This document shows positions 1 through 9,362 of a DNA stretch of 64,000 nucleotides, in pieces. The notes under the pieces are model-generated. The model had not been told where the DNA came from, searched no databases, and worked only from the letters and a program-made list of their open reading frames with translations. The stretch spans positions 682,001 through 746,000 of the forward strand of contig NZ_JAKELO010000002.1 of assembly GCF_028912405.1 (NCBI RefSeq), read 5' to 3'. Source of the DNA: Methanogenium marinum (GTDB lineage: Archaea > Halobacteriota > Methanomicrobia > Methanomicrobiales > Methanomicrobiaceae). How positions within the stretch are numbered: the first letter of the stretch is position 1; every line of letters starts with the position of its first letter. The position numbers and the translations under genes are program-made.

Positions 1-3000
1 GTTGCAACCTCATTCAGGTAGATGCTCGCGTTCGTTGGATTCGAGTTCACCTGTAATATACCAGTCTGCTGCACAAGACTGAAATCAACCTGTTTTGTCA
101 CGGCATTCGTAAGGGTGACAGTCTCAGTCTTTGTGCCATAGCCAGGCTTCACAACAGTAACGTTGTACTCACCTATCGGCTTATTGTCAAAGGTGAAATT
201 CGTAGATTCGCCCGTTGCAACCTCATTCAGGTAGATGCTTGCATTCGTCGGAGTGGAATTCACCTGTAATATACCGACCTGCTGCTCAAGAGTGAAATCA
301 ACCTGTTTTGTCGTGGCATTCGTAAGGGTGACAGTCTCAGTCTGAGTGTCATACCCAGGCTTCACAACAGTAACGTTGTACTCACCTATCGGCTTATTGG
401 CAAAGGTGAAGTTCGTGAAATTACCAGTCGCAACTTCATTCAGGTAGATGCTTGCATTCGTCGGAGTGGAATTCACCTGTAATATACCGACCTGCTGCAC
501 GAGAGTGAAGTCAACAAGTTCGGTGGTCGCATTTGTGAGGGTGACAGTCGCAGTCTTAGTGTCATACCCAGGCTTCACAACAGTAACGTTGTATTCGCCT
601 ATCGGCTGGTTGTCGAAGGTGAAGTTCGTAGATTCACCCGTTGCAACCTCATTCAGGTAGATGCTCGCGTTCGTCGGAGTGGAATTCACCTGTAATATAC
701 CGACCTGCTGCACGAGAGTGAAGTCAACAAGTCCAGTCGTCGCATTTGTGAGAGTGACAGTAGCAGTCTTAGTGTCATAGCCAGGCTTCACAACCGTCAC
801 GTTGTACTCACCTATCGGTTTATTGTCAAAGGTGAAGTTCGTGAAATTACCTGTTGCAACCTCATTCAGGAAGATGGTCGCTCCGGCAGGCGTTGAGTTG
901 ATCTGCAAATCACCCGTCTGGTAAACAAGGTCGAAGAAGACCGGAGTTGTCCCGCACTGCGATACATTCACTGATTCATTGATTCCGGGATAATAGTCAT
1001 CAAGCACCACCGTCACATTGTGATTGACATCGGGGAAAATACCCGAAACAGAAGCATTCGTCTGCACCGAGCGGTTCACGCCGTCAATCCAGATCCATCC
1101 ACCGGACGGAGCGGAGGTGATCCGGAGTTCTCCCATCACATTTGCAAACGGGGCAACGGTATGCATCTCATCAATTCCGGTCAGATTTGCAAAAACATAC
1201 TTTTCTGCCGTGTTCACCCCATTAGTGCCGGCGACTTCGCCCCATCCATCTCCAGTGGTTTTCCACATGGTAAGCGACGATTCATTGAGCCCGGCAACAT
1301 CAGCATCGATATAGCTGACATTCAAAAGCATCCAGCCCGGTGCGGTGACATCCACGAAGTGGCTGATGTTTTCATATCCCGCCGGGTTGGCAGGGGGTGT
1401 GACATGGGTGCCCGCGATCTGCATGGCGCCCTCGAAGGTGAAGGTCACAGATGTGCTCACCTCATCATCACATAATGTGAGATTTGTGAAGCTGACACCG
1501 GTGGAGAGGGTAGTTGCAGAGAAGTCGTCCCCGGTGCTGGTGCCTGCAGTGATATTGACAAATTCCACATCATCGGAGTCCAGAAGATAGCACCCGCCAC
1601 CTTCATGCAATACGGTGTTGCCGGTATAGGTCGTATTGGAGATCTGTAGATTATCTGAGAGTTGGAAGAGGCAACCCCCACCATTATACGCGGTGTTATT
1701 CGCAAATGTCGAGTCTGTCACAACGACATTGTCTGTATCATAGGTTGACAACGCACCACCTTTCGCAGAATCATCGGTATCAGTTGCCGTGTTATTTTCA
1801 AAGGTCATACGGGTCAGGACAGGAGCCGGGCATTCACGGAAATACACTCCACCACCGCGATATGATGCCGAGTTGTCCCTACATACTGAATCCGTCAGGA
1901 GAAGATTCACGGATTTGGAGGCATACATCGCGCCACCATGTTCTCCTGCGATGTTATTCTCAAAGGTTGTGTCCGTGATTCTGCAGTTGTCAACCCAGGC
2001 GATAAACACCGCACCACCGGCATCTTCACTACCAGCACTGGACACTTCATTTCCAGCAAAGACACAGTCGGTGATGGTGAGTCCCTGAAGATGTGTACTT
2101 ATAGTACCCTCTGCATGAACCCCGGCACCGGCACCGGCATATGTGTTCTCCGATATGTTGAGTCCCTGCAGGGTGACATTGCCTGCGGCGATGTTTATGG
2201 CCGGAGCATTCTGTAAGGTATTCGTCAGGAGCGGCCGGACGGGTGATCCGTCCCACTGCTCTATCGTTACATCCGCCGCATCGATGGTGAACCCGCCTTC
2301 GTAGGTGTGACCCTCAGTTCCCCAGATCTGGATGGTATCACCATCTCCGATTTCAGGAATGGCAGACACATCCGTATAGTTCCCGGAGCCTGCAATATGC
2401 GAGACACTCCAGACCATCGGGTGAACAATGGGTGTCAGGGAAAACGTAACGGGATCACTCAGACCGGCATTCGTGAGGGTGACGGTCTGCGCATCCGGGG
2501 TGAGATAGCCTTTTTCGGCAACAGTGATAGTATAATCACCAACAGGTTGACTTAGGAAGGTATAATTTGTACTCTCTCCGGTAGATTCTCCGTTCAGGTA
2601 GATTGTCGCACCTGCCGGGCTTGAGTGTACCTCAAATGTTCCATTTTCAAACGATTGCCATTGGAAGAACGGGTATTGAGCATTATACACAGATACTCTC
2701 CATGTTTTTGAAGAGTCAGCATCCATGCTGATTATTCCTGTATCCCATTTTAGACCATTATCTAAGTCTGATCCGGTTAAGAAATCATAGTCCTTAAATT
2801 TCGTAATATCAGTGATCAGAGTACCGTACGAATTGTCACCATTAGTGTAGCGATAACAGTTCGTTGGCATGCCCATAGTACCAATATTACCAACAACACC
2901 GCCGGCATAATTACTAGCAGTGGCAGTGCCTGTTGCATAACAGTTCATTAGACGGTAATCATTCTTACCAACAAGACCGCCGGCATAAGAACCAGTAGCA

Positions 3001-5315
3001 GAGGCGTCCCCCGTTGCATAACAATCCGTTATGTAGCCATCATTATAACCAACAAGACCGCCGGCATAATTACTAGCAGTGGCACTGCCTGTTGCATAAC
3101 AATTCGTTATTTGGCCATCATTATAACCAGCAAGACCGCCGGCATAATTACTAGCAGTGGCAGTGCCTGTTGCATAACAATTCGTTATGAAGTCGTCATC
3201 ACTATGACCAACAAGACCGCCGGCATAATCACCAGTAGCAGTGGCAGTACCTGTTGCATAACAATTATTTAAGGAGCCAGAAGTCTTACCAACAAGACCG
3301 CCGGCACAATCACCAGTAGCGGCGGCATTGCCCGTTGCAGAACAATTCGTTATGGAGCCAGAAGACCTACCAACAAGACCGCCGGCACAATCACCAGTAG
3401 CAGTGGCGTTCCCCGTTGCATAACAATTCTCTAAGGAGCCGCCAGCATTATAACCAACAAGACCGCCGGCACCACCAGAACCAGCATCGGCATCACCTGT
3501 TGCATAACAGTCCGTTATGTAGCCGCCAACATCACTATTATCTTCATTTTTACCAACAAGACCGCCGGCACTACCCAATGTAGCAGTGGCATCGCCCGTT
3601 GCATAACAATTCGTTATGTAGCTACCATAATTCCAACCAACAAGACCGCCGGCATAATCACCAGTAGCAGTGGCACTGCCTGTTGCATAACAATTCGTTA
3701 TTCTGGCTTCAGAATACCAATTAAAACCAACAAGACCGCCGGCAGAATTACCATTAGCAACATAGGCAGTGCCTGTTGCAGAACAATTCGTTAAAGGGCC
3801 AGTATTATAACCAACAAGACCGCCGACATAATAATCTTCAGCAGTGGCATTCCCCGTTGCAGAACAGTCTATTATGGTGCCATCATTATGACCAGCAAGA
3901 CCGCCGGCAGAATCACCATTAACAGCATAGGCATTGCCCGTGGCAGAACATTTCGTTAAGGTGCCCCCAAAATTCCCACCAACAAGACCGCCGGCATTAC
4001 CCAATCTAGCAGTGACATTGCCCGTGGCAGAACAATTCGTTAAGGAGCCACCAGGTTGATTCCGTCCAACAAGACCGCCGACAACAGCACAAGCAGTGGC
4101 ACTGCCCGTGGCAGAACAATTCGTTAAGGAGCCAGTACTATAACCAACAAGACCGCCGGCATTATAATCGATAGCAGTTACATCACCCGTTGCACAACAA
4201 TTCGTTAAGGAGCCAGTATTATAACCAACAAGACCGCCGGCATAATCACCAGTAAAAGTGATAGCGGCAGCGCCCGTTGCAGAACAATTCGTTAAGGAGC
4301 CAGTACTATAACCAACAAGACCGCCGACATAATCATTACGAGCAGTGGCACTGCCCGTGGCAGAACAATTCGTTAAGGAACCAGTACTAAAACCAACAAG
4401 ACCGCCGACATTACCACTACGAGCAGTGGCACTGCCCGTGGCAGAACAATTCTCTAAGGAGCCAGTATTATAACCAACAAGACCGCCGGCATACGTAGCA
4501 GTAGCAGTGGCACTGCCCGTGGCAGAACAATTCTCTAAGGAGCCAGTATTATAACCAACAAGACCGCCGGCATAATACATAGCAGTGGCATTGCCCGTTG
4601 CAGAACAATTCGTTAGTGTGCCATAATTATTACAACCAACAAGACCACCGGCATAACTATTAGCAGTGGCAGTGGCGCTGCCTGTTGCAGAACAATTCGT
4701 TAGTGTGCCATAATTATTATAACCAACAAGACCGCCGACATAACTATTAGCAGTGGCAGTGGCGCTGCCTGTTGCAGAACAATTCGTTAAGGAGCCATAC
4801 TCATTACGACCAACAACCACACCAACATAACTTTTGCCAGATATCCCATCGGCATCCGTTTCAACGTTTAAATTACGGATCTCTCCATCCGAATTGACAT
4901 AGCCAAAGAGACCGACATAATAACCCTCAAGAGATAACCTGAAATTGCGTATCGTATGTCCCTGACCGTCAAAAGTGCCAGAAAAATATTGAGAGTAATA
5001 ATGAACACTATAATTACCAATCGTTGTTGTGGGATTATCTCCGGCAAGATCGATATCATTCGTCACGATAAAATATTTGTCCCAGTTGGCGGAGTCCGTG
5101 GACAGATCTTTAATATCAGTGCTGTTGCTTATCTGATACGGATCATCGGATGTACCGGCACCACCGCTATAAAGAGAAGAACCAGCACTCGCAACACCAG
5201 TCAAAACAACCATTGCAACAAATACTGCTGCAAAAAGAATCTTAGCGGTACCGTGGCCCGAAAAACCACGCCCGTAAACTATTTTATTAACTATACTATT
5301 ATCCATATTTTGCAT
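1..5315 (-). CDS. Giant GLUG/beta-helix/PEGA surface protein (C-terminus off the left edge)
   Basis: One minus-strand frame stays open from the ATG at 5315 to the window edge, about 1771 codons without a stop; I checked the phase at five places. A GGTGA-type ribosome site precedes the ATG. Residues about 24-48 form a signal or membrane segment ending in VASAG. Next come roughly 23 GLUG repeats (GGLVGYNNYG followed by TNCSATGSA), one cysteine per repeat, encoded at about 2880-4830. A diverged PEGA domain lies at about 2440-2640. A right-handed beta-helix segment with NNTA and GGG turns spans about 1500-2300, followed by a segment resembling the PGF-pre-PGF domain. At least five PEGA repeats of exactly 71 residues (213 bp) run off the edge. 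The family is extracellular and typical of methanogen cell envelopes; adhesion or wall interaction is inference. The C-terminal anchor is not visible. Confidence 0.9.
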   Translation of the reverse strand, partial: MQNMDNSIVNKIVYGRGFSGHGTAKILFAAVFVAMVVLTGVASAGSSLYSGGAGTSDDPYQISNSTDIKDLSTDSANWDKYFIVTNDIDLAGDNPTTTIGNYSVHYYSQYFSGTFDGQGHTIRNFRLSLEGYYVGLFGYVNSDGEIRNLNVETDADGISGKSYVGVVVGRNEYGSLTNCSATGSATATANSYVGGLVGYNNYGTLTNCSATGSATATANSYAGGLVGCNNYGTLTNCSATGNATAMYYAGGLVGYNTGSLENCSATGSATATATYAGGLVGYNTGSLENCSATGSATARSGNVGGLVGFSTGSLTNCSATGSATARNDYVGGLVGYSTGSLTNCSATGAAAITFTGDYAGGLVGYNTGSLTNCCATGDVTAIDYNAGGLVGYSTGSLTNCSATGSATACAVVGGLVGRNQPGGSLTNCSATGNVTARLGNAGGLVGGNFGGTLTKCSATGNAYAVNGDSAGGLAGHNDGTIIDCSATGNATAEDYYVGGLVGYNTGPLTNCSATGTAYVANGNSAGGLVGFNWYSEARITNCYATGSATATGDYAGGLVGWNYGSYITNCYATGDATATLGSAGGLVGKNEDNSDVGGYITDCYATGDADAGSGGAGGLVGYNAGGSLENCYATGNATATGDCAGGLVGRSSGSITNCSATGNAAATGDCAGGLVGKTSGSLNNCYATGTATATGDYAGGLVGHSDDDFITNCYATGTATASNYAGGLAGYNDGQITNCYATGSATASNYAGGLVGYNDGYITDCYATGDASATGSYAGGLVGKNDYRLMNCYATGTATASNYAGGVVGNIGTMGMPTNCYRYTNGDNSYGTLITDITKFKDYDFLTGSDLDNGLKWDTGIISMDADSSKTWRVSVYNAQYPFFQWQSFENGTFEVHSSPAGATIYLNGESTGESTNYTFLSQPVGDYTITVAEKGYLTPDAQTVTLTNAGLSDPVTFSLTPIVHPMVWSVSHIAGSGNYTDVSAIPEIGDGDTIQIWGTEGHTYEGGFTIDAADVTIEQWDGSPVRPLLTNTLQNAPAINIAAGNVTLQGLNISENTYAGAGAGVHAEGTISTHLQGLTITDCVFAGNEVSSAGSEDAGGAVFIAWVDNCRITDTTFENNIAGEHGGAMYASKSVNLLLTDSVCRDNSASYRGGGVYFRECPAPVLTRMTFENNTATDTDDSAKGGALSTYDTDNVVVTDSTFANNTAYNGGGCLFQLSDNLQISNTTYTGNTVLHEGGGCYLLDSDDVEFVNITAGTSTGDDFSATTLSTGVSFTNLTLCDDEVSTSVTFTFEGAMQIAGTHVTPPANPAGYENISHFVDVTAPGWMLLNVSYIDADVAGLNESSLTMWKTTGDGWGEVAGTNGVNTAEKYVFANLTGIDEMHTVAPFANVMGELRITSAPSGGWIWIDGVNRSVQTNASVSGIFPDVNHNVTVVLDDYYPGINESVNVSQCGTTPVFFDLVYQTGDLQINSTPAGATIFLNEVATGNFTNFTFDNKPIGEYNVTVVKPGYDTKTATVTLTNATTGLVDFTLVQQVGILQVNSTPTNASIYLNEVATGESTNFTFDNQPIGEYNVTVVKPGYDTKTATVTLTNATTELVDFTLVQQVGILQVNSTPTNASIYLNEVATGNFTNFTFANKPIGEYNVTVVKPGYDTQTETVTLTNATTKQVDFTLEQQVGILQVNSTPTNASIYLNEVATGESTNFTFDNKPIGEYNVTVVKPGYGTKTETVTLTNAVTKQVDFSLVQQTGILQVNSNPTNASIYLNEVA

Positions 5316-6102
5316 CTTCTTTCACCCAATACAGGATTCCAAAAAATGATCACCAAAAAGAAATCCCACCATCGAAGACACCATATTCAGCGGTGGCCGA
5401 GACAGGAACTGCCATACACCACTGAAAAAATAATAAAAACTGCAATCAAAAGAAAAAAGAGAGAACTTTTTTTCTGATGAAGCAATTGTTAAGATAAATG
5501 GCTCTTATTGAATGGCAGACCCAGGATCATTAAATATATAATATTTTTATGTCCCATAACAGTAACTATTTCAAAATTACCATTTTATCTTTTATAACAC
5601 CATTCTGCCAGGATAATCCATTCAAACAACAATATTTCATTAATATCTCCGTTATTCAGAAATAAAAACAAAAACAGGCACACAGCATGCTCTAAAACAA
5701 TAAACGCCTCTGTGGAACGGGTGCAGGACAGGGATTTTCAGATAAAAGAGCAGGCAGAAAATATTTTGAATGGAAATCAATTCCATCCCACCCGGAAACC
5801 TATAAAAAAGGACCGGTTCTGTGATGTGTGGCCAGGGAACCGGTTGTCTTCCAAAACATAATACTAATATGAGTATGTACTGATGGGATTAGTGTAGAAA
5901 GGGGGCTTCCCCGCTCATTGCTGACACAGGGGCGAGGGAAGGTATGGTCTTAAAAATAATCTCTTTGCCTTTCAAAAATGGTGGGGTAATTATTATTCAG
6001 CGAATAGGCCATCATGCAGGAATCCGGTGCCGGCATCGACAGACCAGTTCCCCTGCATGCGGGCATCCCTCCCAAAAAAAGAGAGGAGAATCGCAGACAG
6101 AC
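5316..6102. other. Gene-free region between two minus-strand genes, with one strong hairpin
   Basis: No credible ORF. It should hold the end of the ABC permease transcript (T7 on the minus strand at 6074-6080) and the promoter of the giant surface gene is expected near its left end. At 5906-5941 an 11-bp stem can form: CTTCCCCGCTC pairs with GGGGCG-A-GGGAAG, with one bulged A and a 13-nt loop. It could be a structured RNA or processing site. No known RNA family is recognised. Confidence 0.4.
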
Positions 6103-7320
6103 CTATTCCGCTCTCAGTGCATCAATCGGGTCGAGTTTCGATGCCCGCCATGCCGGGTAGACACCTGACACGACACAGATAACGGCACCAATGATCATTC
6201 CTTCGGGGACGTTTATGATACTGTCCCATGCGAAGAAATACTCGGTCGTGCCGACCATCCCGAAGACGACCACATAGCCAATGATAAGGGACAGAATGGC
6301 CCCGATGCCCGCCCCGACAACGCCGATGATGGCCGCTTCATAGACGAACATCCTGAGGATTTCGTTCTTCTGCGTCCCGATACTGCGGAGAATTCCTATC
6401 TCACGGATACGCTCTGTCACAGACATCATCATCACATTGAAGATGGAGACGGCCGCCACAAGAAGCGAGATGCCTGCAATCGCAAGGGCAAAGCTCGTAA
6501 TGGTCCCCAGTGTCGAAGATATCGAGTCAAGCATCCGGCTGGAATCCTCCACCTTGACTTCATTTTCCTTCTTATTCAGGGAATCTTCAATACTCTCTTT
6601 GACGGTATCAATCTCATCAATGTCATCGACAACCACATTCACCTGGGAATACTCATCCTCCCCGTCGTAACGGCCGGTAAAGAACTTCTCTGTCGTGATG
6701 ATGGCACTGTCCGAGTTGATGTCCATCGACATACCACGTTCTTCGAGAATGCCTGTCACACGGACGGTTGTCTCACCCTCGTCATCGTCCTCATCGCCAA
6801 TCGAAACCTTGCTCCCGACTTCGATGCCGTAGCGTTCGACTAAGTCCGGCCCGATGACAACCTGTGATGTGGTCGATGGGAAACTCCCTTCCGTAAGGGT
6901 GAGGATCTCCGTCATTGCCTCATCTTCCATCGCATAGATAGTTGCGTGGCCGCTGCTGTCACCCGTCTCGATACGATCGCTCTCCGAGTAGAGATAATAG
7001 ACAAACGAGGAACCCGCGGCCTTTCGTATATCGTCGAACTGATCACTGGTCAGGTAATCTTCATCGTCATCACTACTGCTTCCTCCGCTGCCTGGGCCAG
7101 GCTCGCCGCCACCGCCGCCACTGTCAGCTGTTACCACAAGGATATTTGCCGTTGCCGAGAGCTCTTCAGTGACAGAGAGGGTCATATTCGCCGAGATCAT
7201 GCCGATGGATGCAATTGCAACGACGCCTATCACAATTCCAAGGGCCGCTAAGACTGACCGCAGGAGGTTCAGGCGAACGCTGCGCACCGAGAGCTGGAAT
7301 ATAATATCGGGTTTTTTCAT
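6103..7320 (-). CDS. MacB-like FtsX-family ABC transporter permease
   Basis: 405 residues, the usual length for a MacB/FtsX permease. One membrane segment lies near residues 20-45, then an extracytoplasmic MacB_PCD-type domain (about 50-260), then three membrane helices in the last 130 residues, with the family pattern TERIREIGILRSIG before the second helix and VYPAWRASKLDP near the end. The start overlaps the stop of the ATPase gene by 4 bp (ATGA), so the two are translationally coupled. An unusual Gly/Ser/Asp-rich stretch (about residues 68-92, GGGGGEPGPGSGG then SSSDDDED) interrupts the outer domain. The protein probably exports or extracts an envelope substrate with the CARDB protein upstream; the substrate is unknown. 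Confidence 0.92.
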   Translation of the reverse strand: MKKPDIIFQLSVRSVRLNLLRSVLAALGIVIGVVAIASIGMISANMTLSVTEELSATANILVVTADSGGGGGEPGPGSGGSSSDDDEDYLTSDQFDDIRKAAGSSFVYYLYSESDRIETGDSSGHATIYAMEDEAMTEILTLTEGSFPSTTSQVVIGPDLVERYGIEVGSKVSIGDEDDDEGETTVRVTGILEERGMSMDINSDSAIITTEKFFTGRYDGEDEYSQVNVVVDDIDEIDTVKESIEDSLNKKENEVKVEDSSRMLDSISSTLGTITSFALAIAGISLLVAAVSIFNVMMMSVTERIREIGILRSIGTQKNEILRMFVYEAAIIGVVGAGIGAILSLIIGYVVVFGMVGTTEYFFAWDSIINVPEGMIIGAVICVVSGVYPAWRASKLDPIDALRAE

Positions 7321-7991
7321 GCTATCCTCCCGTCCTGTATCCGGATGGTGCGGTCGGCGTACTTTGCTGTCGACTCATCGTGGGTCACCATGATAACGGT
7401 CCGCCCCTCCCGGTTGAGCCGGGCGAGCATCTCCATTATTTGGGTGCTGGTCTTCGAGTCAAGGTTCCCCGTCGGTTCGTCACAGAGGAGAATCGCCGGT
7501 TCGTTCACGAGCGCCCGTGCGACCGCCACCCGCTGCTGCTGACCGCCGGAAAGTTCCGCCGGACGGTGTGCGGCCAGTGCGGCGTCGATGCCCACCGAAT
7601 CAAGGAGGGCCTGCACCCGGCCGGATGTGTCATACGTCCGGTCCTTGAGGACCAGCGGGTACTCGACATTCTCGTAGGCCGTCAGGAGGGGAATCAGGTT
7701 GAATTTCTGAAATATGTATCCAATCGAGTCCCTCCGGAGTGCCGTCAGGTCAAAGTCACTGAGTAGGCCGATATCCTGTCCTTCGATGCGGACTGTGCCA
7801 GAGGTGGGGACGTCCAGGCAGCCAATCTGGTTCATCAGGGTCGATTTCCCTGACCCGGACGGGCCCATGATGGCAACGAACTCTCCTTTCTCTATTCGAA
7901 GAGAGACGCCGTCGAGTGCATGGACATCCCCGGAGAGGAGGGGGTATATTTTGCGCACATCAACGAGTGCAATAACCGGTGTGGAGTCCAT
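7317..7991 (-). CDS. ABC transporter ATP-binding protein (LolD/MacB type)
   Basis: 224 residues from the ATG at 7991. A longer start at 8078 is open but would overlap the preceding gene by 74 bp, so 7991 is preferred; it leaves a 13-bp gap. All motifs are present: Walker A GPSGSGKST, Q-loop, signature LSGGQQQRVAVARAL, Walker B ILLCDEPTGNLDS and the H-loop VTHD. The insert near the Q-loop and the GNLDS sequence are typical of the MacB/LolD group. It energises the adjacent FtsX permease at the cytoplasmic face of the membrane. It is the middle gene of the CARDB protein-ATPase-permease run. Confidence 0.95.
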   Translation of the reverse strand: MDSTPVIALVDVRKIYPLLSGDVHALDGVSLRIEKGEFVAIMGPSGSGKSTLMNQIGCLDVPTSGTVRIEGQDIGLLSDFDLTALRRDSIGYIFQKFNLIPLLTAYENVEYPLVLKDRTYDTSGRVQALLDSVGIDAALAAHRPAELSGGQQQRVAVARALVNEPAILLCDEPTGNLDSKTSTQIMEMLARLNREGRTVIMVTHDESTAKYADRTIRIQDGRIA

Positions 7992-8004
7992 TATATAGTC
8001 CCTC

Positions 8005-9264
8005 TCACTTCTCTTTGTGCAGACGGGCCCGGATGCTGTCACGTGCCCGTGCAAGGAATCCCTTTCTCCATGCAACAAGACCGCCTACAATGATGAATAT
8101 TCCAAGGATGATGGGAATCACGGGAATCTGTGCAAAGCCACTGCCCATGGAGCCAAACATACTTCTGTCGCCACCCGGCCCACCGTCGTTACTCCGTTCT
8201 GCAGGGGCGCCACTCTCGCCATCTGCTGAACTGACGCTGGTGCTGGTGCTGGTGACGGAGAACTCTTCTTCATAGATGTTCCCGTCCTCGTCCTTGTAGG
8301 TGACCAGAACCGGCACATCTCCTGAACCCTGCCTGGTATAGGTTACCTCAAACCCGGAGAAGTCGTCCGGTTCAAGAGCACCTATGACCGCAACAGGGTT
8401 TGGGCTGGTAGGCGTTCCCGGGTCTCCCACGGTTACCATAACAGAGTATGCCTCTTCAAGCCCGGCGTTTGTCACATCACCTGATACGGTGTACGTTGCA
8501 CCGGACGAACTTACCTCAACCTCGTTTACCACGAGAGCCGCACTGGTCTTGTCTGTCCCGAAGGTCATGGGAATGGAAACCGTGGTGCTGTGTTCATTGA
8601 CGCCGTTTCGGTAGTCCACGACAAAGGTCAGGTCACCCTCTTCTTCCGGGGTAATGGCAAAGGGGACTTCTGCGGATTTGTCTTTCGCAAGGTCGCCCAC
8701 AAAGTAACTCGTCTGGTCACTCTTTATCCCGTCAGTGACAGGCGTAATCGTGATAGCGCTCAATTCACCATCACGGGGGTTGCCCACACGGACGGTGATA
8801 TCCTCAGTCTTACCTTCGGTAAATGTCTCCGGAACATTCAGGAGTGATACCTGCGGCGTGCTGTCCTCCACAATCACCGGGATGGAGGTACGTAGCGACC
8901 CTGCGGATCCAAAGTCAAGGTAGAAGGACGGGTAGAAGATTCCTTCAGTGAGCCCTGCCTCCACCATGAAGGAAAATTCCATGGAATTCTTCCCACCGAT
9001 GTCACCGACGACTTCGTAGGCATTGTCATTGACGACAACGAGGTCATTCGTGTAGAGCTTCGCACGGTCAATTGAGGCGCTTTCATCGCCGGAGTTCGTT
9101 ATTGTTACCGTGATAAATCCCTGATCGCCCGGCATCAGTGTCTCAGGCGACTGGGTAATCCCGGTGACGGATATCTGGGATGCAGCATCTGAATCATCAG
9201 CAGCGGCTGCAATGCCGCAGAACGCCACAAGAATCAGAAGTGCAATACCTATTTTGTAATTCAT
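8005..9264 (-). CDS. Secreted CARDB/NEW3-type surface protein with C-terminal anchor (COG1361-like)
   Basis: 419 residues from the ATG at 9264, preceded by CGGAGA; an upstream start at 9306 lacks this. A signal peptide ends in CGIAAAADD. Three or so immunoglobulin-like segments follow (about residues 30-350), with the CARDB/NEW3 signature ITNSGDESASIDRAKLY near the N-terminus. A membrane helix near residues 385-408 (IPVIPIILGIFIIVGGLVAW) and a basic tail close the protein, so it is anchored with its bulk outside. In archaea such proteins are commonly encoded before MacB-like ABC genes, as here. It probably acts as the extracellular partner of the transporter; this role is inferred from position. 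Confidence 0.82.
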   Translation of the reverse strand: MNYKIGIALLILVAFCGIAAAADDSDAASQISVTGITQSPETLMPGDQGFITVTITNSGDESASIDRAKLYTNDLVVVNDNAYEVVGDIGGKNSMEFSFMVEAGLTEGIFYPSFYLDFGSAGSLRTSIPVIVEDSTPQVSLLNVPETFTEGKTEDITVRVGNPRDGELSAITITPVTDGIKSDQTSYFVGDLAKDKSAEVPFAITPEEEGDLTFVVDYRNGVNEHSTTVSIPMTFGTDKTSAALVVNEVEVSSSGATYTVSGDVTNAGLEEAYSVMVTVGDPGTPTSPNPVAVIGALEPDDFSGFEVTYTRQGSGDVPVLVTYKDEDGNIYEEEFSVTSTSTSVSSADGESGAPAERSNDGGPGGDRSMFGSMGSGFAQIPVIPIILGIFIIVGGLVAWRKGFLARARDSIRARLHKEK

Positions 9265-9362
9265 ATCTGTATGTCTCCGTATTGGTATACAACAGAACAA
9301 TCTCACTCAAACAGGTATATATGAAGAAAATAGGGAGAGGAGAAGCATGTAACCGTGAGGTT

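Noticed and set aside
1706-1978. Possible small His/Tyr-rich gene on the plus strand
   Set aside because: Entirely antisense to the beta-helix segment of the giant surface protein.
448-2555. Several plus-strand frames opposite the surface protein
   Set aside because: They are antisense to a continuous repeat-rich gene with consistent protein features and carry no family sequence.
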